Shown: one piece after another, positions 17,336 through 26,347 of the stretch
Position numbering within the stretch: the first letter of the stretch is position 1
How the letters are laid out: every line of letters begins with the position of its first letter
Assembly: GCF_900113575.1 (NCBI RefSeq)
Contig: NZ_FOPV01000001.1
Location: forward strand, 1-64,000
Reading direction: 5' to 3'
Origin: Nitrosospira sp. Nsp14
Lineage (GTDB): Bacteria > Pseudomonadota > Gammaproteobacteria > Burkholderiales > Nitrosomonadaceae
Length of the DNA: 64,000 nucleotides
Notes under the pieces: generated by a model
Seen by the model: the letters and a program-made list of their open reading frames with translations, nothing else
Databases searched by the model: none
What the model was told of the DNA's origin: nothing
Made by a program: the position numbers and the translations under genes

Positions 17336-18589
17336 ATGCAGTTATTCGCCTTCGGCATTAACCATCAGACCGCGCCACTGGATGTGCGGGAGCAGGTTTC
17401 GTTTCCAGCGGATGAAACGGAGCATGCTTTGCGTGATCTTGTCGGGCATCACCCGGTGAGAGAGGCCGCAATCGTTTCGACCTGCAATCGTACCGAGATT
17501 TATTGCAGTACCGAGAAGCCGGAGGAGGCAACGCACTGGCTGGCGGATTTTCATCAGATGAAGGCGCGGGAGCTGGAGCCCTATCTTTACAAGCTGCCAC
17601 GCGAAAAAGCAGTGAAGCACGCCTTTCGCGTGGCGAGCGGGCTTGATTCCATGGTGTTGGGCGAGCCGCAAATACTCGGCCAGTTGAAGAGCGCCGTGAA
17701 GTCGGCTGAACATGCCGGTACCCTGGGGATGATGCTGCACAAGTTGTTTCAGCGCACTTTCTTCGTCGCCAAGGAGGTTCGCAGCTCAACCGAGATTGGT
17801 ACTAATTCAGTTTCGATGGCCGCGGCCGCCGCGCGGTTGGCTGAACGGATTTTTGGCGATATTGCCGAGCAGCGGGTCTTATTCATCGGCGCAGGCGAGA
17901 TGATCGAGCTGTGCGCAAGCCATTTTGCTGCGCGTCATCCGAAGCGCGTCACCGTCGCCAACCGCACTGCCGAGCGTGCGCAGTCCCTGGCCAGCCGTTT
18001 CAACGCGAACGTCATCACGCCCAACGAGCTGCCTGAACAGCTCGCGCTGCATGATATCGTGGTGACATGCACAGCCAGCACGCTTCCCATACTCGGTAAA
18101 GGCATGCTGGAGCGGGCCATCAAGGCACGGAAGCATCGCCCGATCTTCATGGTGGATTTGGCCGTCCCGCGAGATGTCGAGCCGGAGGTGGCGGAACTGG
18201 ACGACGTGTTTCTTTATTCCGTGGATGATCTTGGCGAGATCGTCAAGGAAGGCCTTGATTCCCGTCAGGGAGCGGTAGCGCAGGCCGAGGCGATCATTGA
18301 TACCAACGTGGTTAATTTCATGCACTGGCTGGAGTCGCGCGAAGTTGTGCCCACCATACGTGCGCTACGCGACCAGGCCGAGCGCTACCGTCGCCATGAG
18401 CTGGACCGCGCCAAGAAGCTGCTGGCAAAAGGCGAAGATCCGCACCAGATCCTCGAGTCCCTGAGCAATGGCTTGACAAACAAGTTCCTGCATATCCCTT
18501 CCTACGCGCTCAATCACGCCGTGGCGGACGAGCGTGACGATCTGGTCGATCTGATTAACCGACTGTACCATCTCCACCGCCCCGAATGA
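17336..18589 (+). CDS. hemA: Glutamyl-tRNA reductase
   Basis: First step of C5 haem biosynthesis: NADPH-dependent reduction of glutamyl-tRNA to glutamate-1-semialdehyde, which HemL (encoded at 32290-33570) then converts to 5-aminolevulinate. The 417-residue protein has the catalytic cysteine at position 50 in STCNRTEIY, the [17 protein letters not shown] block, an NADPH-binding middle domain with GAGEMIEL, and the C-terminal dimerisation helix. The ATG at 17336 gives the usual [10 protein letters not shown] start. The stop overlaps the prfA start as ATGA, so the genes are coupled. Confidence 0.97.
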   Translation: MQLFAFGINHQTAPLDVREQVSFPADETEHALRDLVGHHPVREAAIVSTCNRTEIYCSTEKPEEATHWLADFHQMKARELEPYLYKLPREKAVKHAFRVASGLDSMVLGEPQILGQLKSAVKSAEHAGTLGMMLHKLFQRTFFVAKEVRSSTEIGTNSVSMAAAAARLAERIFGDIAEQRVLFIGAGEMIELCASHFAARHPKRVTVANRTAERAQSLASRFNANVITPNELPEQLALHDIVVTCTASTLPILGKGMLERAIKARKHRPIFMVDLAVPRDVEPEVAELDDVFLYSVDDLGEIVKEGLDSRQGAVAQAEAIIDTNVVNFMHWLESREVVPTIRALRDQAERYRRHELDRAKKLLAKGEDPHQILESLSNGLTNKFLHIPSYALNHAVADERDDLVDLINRLYHLHRPE

Positions 18590-19662
18590 ACAAAAGCATC
18601 GCGGCTAAGCTCACGCAGCTCAGCGTGCGCTTGGAAGAATTGAATCGTCTTCTGAGTAGCGAAAGCATTACCGCCAACCTCGATAACTATCGCAAGCTGA
18701 CGCGTGAACGCGCGGAGATAGCACCGGTGGTTGAGCTTTACAATGCTTACCTGCAAAGCGAGCGCGATATACACACCGCGCAGGAGATGAGCTCGGATGT
18801 TGAAATGCGTGAATTTGCAGACGCGGAGATTCGCGACGCCAGGGAGAAGCTCGTGCGATTCGGCGCCGAATTGCAGAAGCAATTGCTTCCCAAGGACCCC
18901 AACGATGAGCGAAATATTTTCCTGGAAATTCGCGCTGGCACTGGCGGAGACGAGTCGGCGCTGTTCGCGGGCGATCTATTCCGTATGTATGCGCGTTTTG
19001 CCGAACGTCAGCGCTGGCAGATCGAAGTAATATCGCAGAGTCCTTCCGAAGCAGGCGGCTACAAGGAAATCATTGCCAAGATCGTCGGGCACGGGGCGTA
19101 CTCGAAGCTCAAGTTCGAATCGGGTGGCCACCGGGTTCAGCGCGTACCCGCGACCGAGACGCAGGGACGCATTCATACGTCCGCCTGCACCGTTGCGGTG
19201 ATGCCCGAGGCGGATGAGATCATGGATGTGGTGCTGAACCCGGCTGAGCTGAGGATCGATACGTTCCGGGCATCCGGTGCCGGCGGGCAGCACATCAACA
19301 AGACCGATTCCGCCGTGCGCATCACGCACTTGCCCACCGGCATCGTGGTCGAGTGCCAGGATGGGCGCTCGCAGCATAAAAATAAAGCGCAGGCGATGAG
19401 TGTCCTTGCAGCGCGCATCCGCGACAAGCAGACGCAGGAGCAGCAAAGCAAGCAGGCTGCCACGCGCAAATCGCTCGTCGGCAGCGGTGACCGGTCCGGG
19501 CGCATTCGCACCTACAATTTTCCGCAGGGCCGCATAACCGATCATCGCATCAATCTTACGCTTTACAAGATCGAGCAGATAATGGATGGGGACTTGAACG
19601 AGCTTTGCTCTGCGTTGATGTCCGAGCATCAAGCCGAGCAATTGGCGGCCATGGCGGAGTGA
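18586..19662 (+). CDS. prfA: Peptide chain release factor 1
   Basis: Recognises UAA and UAG stop codons and triggers peptide release. The 358-residue protein has the stop-codon tripeptide PAT at 188-190 and the catalytic GGQ at 233-235 inside [18 protein letters not shown]. Its length is normal. It overlaps hemA by four bases and is followed 12 bp later by prmC, whose product methylates the GGQ glutamine. Confidence 0.98.
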   Translation: MNKSIAAKLTQLSVRLEELNRLLSSESITANLDNYRKLTRERAEIAPVVELYNAYLQSERDIHTAQEMSSDVEMREFADAEIRDAREKLVRFGAELQKQLLPKDPNDERNIFLEIRAGTGGDESALFAGDLFRMYARFAERQRWQIEVISQSPSEAGGYKEIIAKIVGHGAYSKLKFESGGHRVQRVPATETQGRIHTSACTVAVMPEADEIMDVVLNPAELRIDTFRASGAGGQHINKTDSAVRITHLPTGIVVECQDGRSQHKNKAQAMSVLAARIRDKQTQEQQSKQAATRKSLVGSGDRSGRIRTYNFPQGRITDHRINLTLYKIEQIMDGDLNELCSALMSEHQAEQLAAMAE

Positions 19663-19674
19663 AGTAACACCGTC

Positions 19675-20502
19675 TTGCAGATCACTACTCGCGAAGCGCT
19701 ATATCAGGCATGCCTGAACATCGACGCGATCGATGCTCGGATTTTGTTACAGCACGTGCTGGACGTCGGCCATGCGCATCTTGTCGCCCACCCCGCGCAA
19801 GTGCTTACGGCTGAACAGGCGCAAAGCTTTCACCTGTTGGCTACGCGGCGCGCGCTTGGTGAACCGGTAGCCTATCTGATCGGCAAACGCGAATTTTATG
19901 GCCTGGGTTTTACAGTAACCCCGGCAGTGCTCATTCCCCGCCCCGAAACCGAATTACTGGTGGATCTGTCCTTGGAGAGAATCCCCCTCGACTCTCCCTG
20001 CCGCGTTCTTGATCTTGGAACCGGCAGCGGCGCCATTGCCCTGACCATCGCCAAGCATCGGCCTCTTGCGAGTATCACTGCGGTGGATATTTCCGCCGAT
20101 GCCGTTGCGGTCGCGAAAACCAACGTCGCACAGCTCAACGTAAACAATGTGCGTATTCTCGAGGGGAGCTGGTTCTGCGAGCTTGGCCAGGAACGGTTCG
20201 ATCTTATCGTTTCCAATCCGCCCTATGTCGCGGAAGGCGATCCTCATCTCAGCCAGGGCGATTTGCGCTATGAGCCGGACTGGGCACTAACTGCAGGTGG
20301 CGCAGGCCTTGAATGTATTGAATCCATAGTCGCGTCTGCTCCCGCTCACTTGGCAGCCAACGGCATGCTGCTGCTCGAACACGGCTACGATCAGGCGCAA
20401 GCTTGCAGGGACCTGTTGAGCAAGACTGGATTCGTCGGGGTGTTCTCTCTTCCCGACTTGGCCGGCATACTCCGCGTCAGCGGCGGCTGTTTGGAAGTTT
20501 AA
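19675..20502 (+). CDS. prmC: Release factor glutamine methyltransferase
   Basis: Uses S-adenosylmethionine to N5-methylate the glutamine of the GGQ motif in release factors 1 and 2. The 275-residue protein has the SAM-binding LDLGTGSGAIAL segment (about residues 112-123) and the catalytic NPPY in VSNPPYVAEG. The start is TTG at 19675; the only codons between the in-frame prfA stop and this TTG offer no other start, and GGAGTGAAG lies upstream as a ribosome binding site. The hemA-prfA-prmC order is conserved in proteobacteria. Confidence 0.95.
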   Translation: MQITTREALYQACLNIDAIDARILLQHVLDVGHAHLVAHPAQVLTAEQAQSFHLLATRRALGEPVAYLIGKREFYGLGFTVTPAVLIPRPETELLVDLSLERIPLDSPCRVLDLGTGSGAIALTIAKHRPLASITAVDISADAVAVAKTNVAQLNVNNVRILEGSWFCELGQERFDLIVSNPPYVAEGDPHLSQGDLRYEPDWALTAGGAGLECIESIVASAPAHLAANGMLLLEHGYDQAQACRDLLSKTGFVGVFSLPDLAGILRVSGGCLEV

Positions 20503-20631
20503 CGAAATAAGCTGTTAAAATTACAATTTAAAAGGTATCTTGAGCATGGTGGCAGATTTCCTTAAGGTCGTTTGATTTCCTCCTATAGGCCCGGTTTGCC
20601 ATTTATTCAACTTTAAAGGAAGGAGCCAGAC

Positions 20632-20949
20632 ATGAATACCCAGGAAAAGATCAAAGAGCAGGTGACTACGCATCCCGTAGTGCTCTACATGAAAGGGACT
20701 CCGAGTTCCCCACAATGCGGGTTCTCGGCCCATGCGGTCAAAGTTCTCAATGCCTGTGGGGTGAGCGATCTGTTTGCGGTGGATGTACTCGCGGAACCGG
20801 AGATACGGCAAGGCATCAAGGACTATTCAAATTGGCCCACCATCCCCCAGTTGTACATCAATGGCGAGTTTGTCGGCGGTTCCGATATCGTCAGCGAGAT
20901 GTACCAGAACGGTGAACTGCAGAAGATGCTTCAGAGCAAGACCAGTTAA
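20632..20949 (+). CDS. grxD: Monothiol glutaredoxin, Grx4 type
   Basis: A 105-residue iron-sulfur cluster carrier working with BolA proteins and the ISC system. The monothiol active site CGFS is at residues 29-32. The glutathione-binding [19 protein letters not shown] segment follows. A strong AAGGAAGGAG ribosome binding site precedes the ATG. Downstream of hemA-prfA-prmC, this is a frequent neighbour in betaproteobacteria. Confidence 0.96.
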   Translation: MNTQEKIKEQVTTHPVVLYMKGTPSSPQCGFSAHAVKVLNACGVSDLFAVDVLAEPEIRQGIKDYSNWPTIPQLYINGEFVGGSDIVSEMYQNGELQKMLQSKTS

Positions 20950-21045
20950 GTTTCATGCGGCGTCAAAGTTGAACCGAGAGGGCGGCCGATGAACCTGGCG
21001 TCGGCCGGCCTATTCCGGGCATCATGGAACCGTGCGGATGGGCGG

Positions 21046-21468
21046 CTATGGACTCATCGCTGCCGCGATGGCCCAGTAGCGCATGAACTTTCCCGCTGCC
21101 ATGAACGCCAACGCTGAGATCCAGTTGACGCGAAGCCATCCCGCAGCGACACATAGCAAATCGCCGATCAGCGGCACCCAGGACAGCAGCAGTATAGGAG
21201 TGCCGTGTTTGCGCACCCAGACGAGCCCGCGCATATTCCCCTTCGATTTCTGCATTAGCGCTTTTTCATCGGGCAAGAAGCGTCCGATAGCATACGAACT
21301 CATTCCACCCAAAGTGTTGCCAACGGAGGCAACAGCCAGTGCAGTCCAGTAAAGCTGAGGATAAGCTTTTAATACACCGAATAATACCGCTTCGGACCCA
21401 CCGGGCAGAAGTGTCGCCGCGAGAAAGCTGCTGGTAAATAGCGCCAGCAGGCTCGATTGCTCATCCAT
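21046..21468 (-). CDS. YqaA-like membrane protein (VTT/SNARE-associated family)
   Basis: A 140-residue protein with about four hydrophobic segments. GGSEAVLFGVLKAYP near the N-terminus, the VGNTLGGMSSYAIGRFLP stretch and the C-terminal SWVPLIGDLLCVAAGWLR segment match the YqaA branch of DedA-related proteins. Relatives are implicated in lipid scrambling or membrane homeostasis; the exact role here is unknown. It converges on grxD. Confidence 0.85.
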   Translation of the reverse strand: MDEQSSLLALFTSSFLAATLLPGGSEAVLFGVLKAYPQLYWTALAVASVGNTLGGMSSYAIGRFLPDEKALMQKSKGNMRGLVWVRKHGTPILLLSWVPLIGDLLCVAAGWLRVNWISALAFMAAGKFMRYWAIAAAMSP

Positions 21469-21537
21469 AACAGTATCAGTAAAAAAATCGCAGTGTAGCC
21501 GCTAACGCGTTGCGAGTGGATGGAACAGATCATCTTA

Positions 21538-21809
21538 GGGAATCGCTGAATAAATCTCCGCTGGCGCGACGAGGTTTTGCGGGATGGGATGCGCGAAAGG
21601 CGACGACGCGAATGGTTGATCCCCTTCGCTAGAGCCTGACAAGGCAGACCGCCCGCAAAGCCCCGTCCCATCGGGTTGCGGTAAAATCGGGCGCTCATGG
21701 CGTTGCGCTCCTTGGCATCGTAGTCCCAGCTACGACCAGCGTCGCACACCTTATGATCATCCCGATTTTAACAGCAACGCGCTCAACGAGGATTTGTTCA
21801 GCGATTCCC
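21538..21809. mobile_element. Short non-autonomous transposable element (MITE-like), IS5-family ends
   Basis: Nineteen-base terminal inverted repeats, GGGAATCGCTGAATAAATC at 21538-21556 and its complement (one mismatch) at 21791-21809, bound a 272-bp segment. Each end is directly flanked by TTA, a three-base target duplication of the TNA type made by the IS427/IS1031 groups of the IS5 family. The interior holds no transposase. The element lies between the yqaA-like gene and the pABA synthase gene without breaking either. Family assignment is from the shape of the ends only. Confidence 0.75.
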
Positions 21810-21925
21810 TTAGGAGCGCAATTAATTCACGTCATCGTGGCTCGGCGGTCAAAATTTGACTTCACGACATTATTTCGCGATGATACGTCGACCGACCACT
21901 CCATCTCTGTTCAAGAGGAAAAACC

Positions 21926-22669
21926 ATGACAAACAACGTATCCCTTAAGCATAAGATAGATTCCATTATTACGGCCAAGCACTTGCTCAAGCATCCATTT
22001 TACGTGGCTTGGACAGAAGGAAAGCTGACCAAAGAGCAACTGCGCGGATATGCCGAACAATATTTCCATAACGTGCTGGCCGAGCCGACTTACTTAAGCG
22101 CGGTGCATTTCAATACACCGCATTTTCACAGTGAATCCAATAGTGGCGACATCAGCGTACGGCAGGAAGTGCTGAAGAACCTGATCAGCGAGGAGCATGG
22201 CGAGAAAAACCACCCCGCGCTATGGAAGAATTTTGCTTTGGCCCTCGGTTCCACCGACAAGGATCTGGCAAAGGCAGCGGCCCTTCCGGGCACGGCCAGA
22301 CTGGTGGAAACATTTCGTGACATCTGCTTGAACGAGCCTTTTTATGCCGGTCTTGCAGCGCTGCATGCGTTTGAATCCCAGGTCCCATCCATTGCTGCAG
22401 TCAAGATCGACGGGCTGGAAAGGTTTTACGGCATGAGCGATCCGGCCAGCTACGAGTTCTTTTCGGTGCACCAGGAAGCCGACGTATATCATTCGCAAGC
22501 TGAGTGGGAACTGATCGACCGCTTTGTCGATACGCCGGAGAAAGAGGCCGAGGTGCTGGCGGCAACTACCCGGGCGTGTGACGCGTTATGGGGCTTTCTC
22601 GACGGTGTTTACCAAAATTACTGTGCCGATCTTGCCTGCGAGGAAAAGGTCGCCGTTACTTTGCACTGA
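21926..22669 (+). CDS. CADD-type p-aminobenzoate synthase (self-sacrificing dimetal oxygenase)
   Basis: A 247-residue protein of the TenA/PqqC fold. CADD of Chlamydia and its Nitrosomonas europaea homologue replace PabABC by cutting p-aminobenzoate for folate out of their own tyrosine. The residues recalled for CADD are all present here: Tyr26 (CADD Tyr27) in HPFY, Lys160 (Lys152), and metal ligands Glu89, His96, Glu150, His182, Asp186, His189 at a constant offset of +8. The sequence is somewhat longer between residues 60 and 80. An AGAGGAAAAA ribosome binding site precedes the ATG. It stands alone downstream of the MITE-like element. Confidence 0.9.
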   Translation: MTNNVSLKHKIDSIITAKHLLKHPFYVAWTEGKLTKEQLRGYAEQYFHNVLAEPTYLSAVHFNTPHFHSESNSGDISVRQEVLKNLISEEHGEKNHPALWKNFALALGSTDKDLAKAAALPGTARLVETFRDICLNEPFYAGLAALHAFESQVPSIAAVKIDGLERFYGMSDPASYEFFSVHQEADVYHSQAEWELIDRFVDTPEKEAEVLAATTRACDALWGFLDGVYQNYCADLACEEKVAVTLH

Positions 22670-22775
22670 GCACTGCACTCAGCAGTCACTGCACCGGTTC
22701 CGCTTTCCTCCCGCATGTGCCTGGCGGAATCGCCAGGGGTCGTTCTTGAAAGAGTTTTACCCTGATTCCTGTCCT

Positions 22776-22805
22776 TGGTGAGCAGACGCATTGCGTTTGC
22801 TCACC
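22776..22805. terminator. Hairpin between the pABA synthase and metR genes
   Basis: TGGTGAGCA pairs perfectly with TGCTCACCA, with an inner ACGC/GCGT stem around ATT, between two convergent genes. The sequence after it (GACGATTTTCT) has a short T tract. It probably works as a bidirectional terminator. Confidence 0.65.
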
Positions 22806-22857
22806 AGACGATTTTCTCCACCAAGTTATTCCATCGCCTTATTCCCGGGTTGTCTGC

Positions 22858-23772
22858 CTAATCCAAGGGGACAATACCGTCCAGCGTGGCGAAGCACGTG
22901 TTCCTCGCCGTCGTCAGAAAGTCGCGTAAATAAGGCCGGGAAGCGGTTTCAGTGAGGGTCGATGCGTAAAGGTCGCTCCAGAGACCGTGCGGGCCGATGC
23001 GGCGAGCAATAACGTAGTCATGTTCGACGTAATTCTGGATGCCCCAACTGGGTAGTGCGGCAATACCTCGGCGGCTGGCTACAAGCTGGAGAATGGCGAC
23101 AGTCAGCTCCGTCGTGCGCCGCTGGGGATGGATTCCAGCGGGTTTCAGCACATTGAGAATCAGATCGATGCGGTCTTCCGGCACCGGGTAGGTAATGAGT
23201 GTCAGGTCGGAAAAATCCGCCGCTTGCAAAATTCGTTTCGCACGCAAGGGATGGTCCGGCGACAGCACTGCCAGAATCTCAAAGCTGAATAAGGGGTGGT
23301 GTACTACCCCACGCCTGCGTTTGTGTTCCGATCCGATCACCACGTCCGCCCCGCCTTCCTCCAGGAGCTTGACCGGGTCGCTGTGAAAGCCAGAGACAAG
23401 ATCGAGTTCCACATCCGGCCAATGTTGGCGAAATGCATCCATGAGCGGCATCAGCCAATCGAAACAGGTATGGCATTCCAGCGCTATGCGCAAACTTCCC
23501 GATGCCTGCTGGGACATCTTCGCGATACTGCGTTCGGTCGCCTGGATTTCTTCCAGCACTTTGCCGGCCAACGCAACCAGGCGTTTTCCGGCGTCCGTGA
23601 GTTCGACGGATTGGCCTTGGCGGCGCACGATGGGCACTCCATAATGGTCCTGCAGTGCTTTGATCTGATGCGATAACGCGGACTGGGTCAGGTGCACGCG
23701 TTTTGCCGCGCGCGAAACACTGCCGGTTTCATGGAGCGCGGAGAGTGTACGAAGGTGGCGCAGTTCGAGCAT
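22858..23772 (-). CDS. metR: LysR-type activator of methionine biosynthesis
   Basis: A 304-residue regulator that binds homocysteine and activates metE. The N-terminal winged helix-turn-helix (ELRHLRTLSALHETGSVSRA, then QSALSHQIKAL) is followed by the effector-binding domain. I placed the start at the ATG at 23772, which gives MLELRHL as in known MetR proteins; the open frame extends 30 codons further upstream across the operator and is unlikely to be translated. It is divergent from metE, and a MetR-type operator lies between them. Confidence 0.93.
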   Translation of the reverse strand: MLELRHLRTLSALHETGSVSRAAKRVHLTQSALSHQIKALQDHYGVPIVRRQGQSVELTDAGKRLVALAGKVLEEIQATERSIAKMSQQASGSLRIALECHTCFDWLMPLMDAFRQHWPDVELDLVSGFHSDPVKLLEEGGADVVIGSEHKRRRGVVHHPLFSFEILAVLSPDHPLRAKRILQAADFSDLTLITYPVPEDRIDLILNVLKPAGIHPQRRTTELTVAILQLVASRRGIAALPSWGIQNYVEHDYVIARRIGPHGLWSDLYASTLTETASRPYLRDFLTTARNTCFATLDGIVPLD

Positions 23773-23799
23773 GGATATGGCTGACATTGGATAAACGTA

Positions 23800-23812
23800 T
23801 GAATAGTATTCA
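23800..23812. promoter_or_regulatory. MetR operator
   Basis: TGAATAGTATTCA is a perfect match to the MetR consensus TGAA-N5-TTCA, extended to a 15-bp near-palindrome by flanking A and T. It is placed 28 bp before metR and about 100 bp before metE, in the shared promoter region. Confidence 0.8.
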
Positions 23813-23912
23813 TCAATATTATATAACGTTTCATTTGATTCATAGATTAGTCTGTCACACAATCAGCCTTCATTCAACGAGCCTGCAACAAAGCGATTAA
23901 GGAGAGCGATCG

Positions 23913-26225
23913 ATGGCACTGACACACAACCTGGGTTTTCCGCGAATCGGTGCGCGCCGGGAGCTGAAACAAGCGCTTGAGGCCTATTGGCGCGGCGATA
24001 TCGATGACGAAAAGCTGAATGGCACAGCGGCCGAATTAAGGCAGCGGCATTGGACGCTGCAGCGCGACCTCGGCATTGACCTGATTCCGGCCGGCGACTT
24101 TGCGCTTTACGACCAAATGCTGAACATGACAGCGCTGCTCGGCGCGGTTCCCGCGCGGTTTAACGCTCAACAGGACGAAGTCGGGCTGGAGTTGTATTTT
24201 GCCATGGCGCGCGGCACCGAAACTCAACCCGCCATGGAGATGACCAAGTGGTTTGATACCAACTATCACTACATCGTGCCGGAATTCGATGCAGACACTC
24301 AATTCCGCGTAGCATCGCCCCACCTCTTCCGGGAAGTGGCGGAGGCACGGGCACTGGGCATTTCGCCGAAAGCGGTGCTGATCGGACCACTGACATACTT
24401 ATACCTGGGCAAGGAGAGCACGCCCGGCTTTAGCCGCTTGGATTTATTGCCGCGACTGTTGCCAGTTTATCGGGAGATTCTAGGCCAGCTTGCGTCGCTC
24501 GGCGTGGAGTGGGCGCAGATTGACGAGCCACTGCTGGCGCTCGATCTGGAGGACGAATGGCTGGGCGGACTCGACCAGGCGTATGTTTTCCTGACCGAGT
24601 CCAAGCTGACCAAGCTGCTGCTAACCACATATTTCGAGGCGGTGCACAATCATGCCACCCGCCTGAAAGCGCTGCCGGTGGACGGCCTGCATATCGATTT
24701 ATGCCGTGCGCCCGACCAGCTCGAAATTTTTCTCGACAACTACCCTGCCGAGAAAGTGCTCTCCCTTGGTATCGTGGATGGGCGCAATATATGGCGTTCC
24801 GACCTTGCCCGATCGCTCTCCACGCTGTCACGCGTGCAAGCGGTCCTGGGAGAGAGGTTGTGGATTGCGCCGAGTTGTTCTCTTCAGCATTGCCCGGTTG
24901 ATCTCGAGCTGGAGACACGGCTGGATGAGGAAATCAAGAGCTGGCTCGCGTTCTCGATCCAGAAGCTGCATGAGGTATCGGCGCTCGGACGAGGCTTGAA
25001 CCATGGAGAGGACGCGATATCCGACATCCTAGTCGCTTCTGGCGAGGCAAGTCGCGCGCGGGCCCAATCCGCACGGATCCATAATCCCGTGGTTCAGGAA
25101 CGTCTGCAGCGCCTGACGCAGAAAGAAAGTGAACGCGCCAGCCCGTTCCGGACGCGTCAAGCACGTCAACGGCAGCGTTTTAAGCTTCCCTTGCTGCCCA
25201 CCACGACTATCGGTTCCTTTCCGCAGACGCCGGAGATACGACAGGCGCGCGCTGCTTTCAAAAAAAACGAACTTGGAAATTTGCAATACCTCGAAGCGAT
25301 GCGCGACGAGATAGCGCTGGCAATAAGAAAACAGGAAGAAATCGGCCTGGATGTGCTTGTGCACGGCGAAGCCGAGCGCAACGACATGGTGGAATATTTT
25401 GGAGAGCAGCTGTGGGGATATGCATTTACCGAAAACGGGTGGGTGCAGAGCTACGGTTCGCGCTGCGTAAAACCGCCCATTCTCTACGGCGACATCTACC
25501 GCCCGGAGCCGATGACTGTAGACTGGATTCAATATGCGCAAAGCCTGACATCCAGGCCGGTGAAAGGCATGTTGACCGGTCCGGTAACGATGCTGATGTG
25601 GTCTTTCGTGCGTGACGATCAGCCGCGTGCTGATACTGCGCTCCAGCTGGCGCTTGCCATACGCGACGAAGTCGCCGACTTGGAACGGGCCGGCGTCGGC
25701 ATGATCCAGATCGACGAGCCCGCATTTCGCGAGGGACTGCCGCTAAAAAAATCCAAGTGGAACCCATACCTGCGGTGGGCCGTGAAGGCCTTCCGGGTGG
25801 CCAGCGCTGGCGTGAGGGACGATACCCAGATCCATACTCATATGTGTTACTCTGAATTTCACGATATCCTGCCCGCAATCGCCGAGATGGATGCGGACGT
25901 CATCACGATCGAGACTTCGCGTTCACGCATGCAACTGCTTAACGCATTCAGTCAGTTCAAGTATCCTAACGAGATCGGGCCCGGCGTTTATGATATCCAT
26001 TCGCCGCGGATACCGCAGACGGAAGAAATCCTGGAACTGTTAGAGAAGGCGTGCAAAGTCATCGATCCGGTGCAGTTGTGGGTCAACCCCGATTGCGGCT
26101 TGAAGACGAGAGGCTGGGCGGAAACCGCTGCGGCCCTGACGCGGATGGTCGAAGCGGCGCGTCTTTCTCGGGCACTTTATCTGCGCGACGTACCGAACAA
26201 TCAGCCGGCCAACGCAATAGCATGA
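23913..26225 (+). CDS. metE: Cobalamin-independent methionine synthase
   Basis: Transfers the methyl group of 5-methyltetrahydropteroyl-triglutamate to homocysteine, the last step of methionine synthesis. The 770-residue protein has the full two-barrel layout: N-terminal barrel beginning [20 protein letters not shown], and catalytic C-terminal barrel beginning [16 protein letters not shown] near residue 430, with zinc ligands in [10 protein letters not shown] and in [20 protein letters not shown] ribosome binding site precedes the ATG. Its divergent activator MetR and operator make regulation by homocysteine likely. Confidence 0.98.
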   Translation: MALTHNLGFPRIGARRELKQALEAYWRGDIDDEKLNGTAAELRQRHWTLQRDLGIDLIPAGDFALYDQMLNMTALLGAVPARFNAQQDEVGLELYFAMARGTETQPAMEMTKWFDTNYHYIVPEFDADTQFRVASPHLFREVAEARALGISPKAVLIGPLTYLYLGKESTPGFSRLDLLPRLLPVYREILGQLASLGVEWAQIDEPLLALDLEDEWLGGLDQAYVFLTESKLTKLLLTTYFEAVHNHATRLKALPVDGLHIDLCRAPDQLEIFLDNYPAEKVLSLGIVDGRNIWRSDLARSLSTLSRVQAVLGERLWIAPSCSLQHCPVDLELETRLDEEIKSWLAFSIQKLHEVSALGRGLNHGEDAISDILVASGEASRARAQSARIHNPVVQERLQRLTQKESERASPFRTRQARQRQRFKLPLLPTTTIGSFPQTPEIRQARAAFKKNELGNLQYLEAMRDEIALAIRKQEEIGLDVLVHGEAERNDMVEYFGEQLWGYAFTENGWVQSYGSRCVKPPILYGDIYRPEPMTVDWIQYAQSLTSRPVKGMLTGPVTMLMWSFVRDDQPRADTALQLALAIRDEVADLERAGVGMIQIDEPAFREGLPLKKSKWNPYLRWAVKAFRVASAGVRDDTQIHTHMCYSEFHDILPAIAEMDADVITIETSRSRMQLLNAFSQFKYPNEIGPGVYDIHSPRIPQTEEILELLEKACKVIDPVQLWVNPDCGLKTRGWAETAAALTRMVEAARLSRALYLRDVPNNQPANAIA

Positions 26226-26347
26226 GCCAGGGCGAGTCCGGAGGGTGTGCGTGTCTGATGGGTACCGGGTCGCCGGCGAAGTAGATGGGCTCGTGGGGGT
26301 GAGGCTGCGTACCCCTGGCGCTCCCGTCGCCGCCTGCCTATAGAGGG

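Noticed and set aside
21369-21749. Minus-strand 126-codon frame through the MITE-like element
   Set aside because: It joins the element's interior with the end of the yqaA-like gene in another frame and resembles no transposase.
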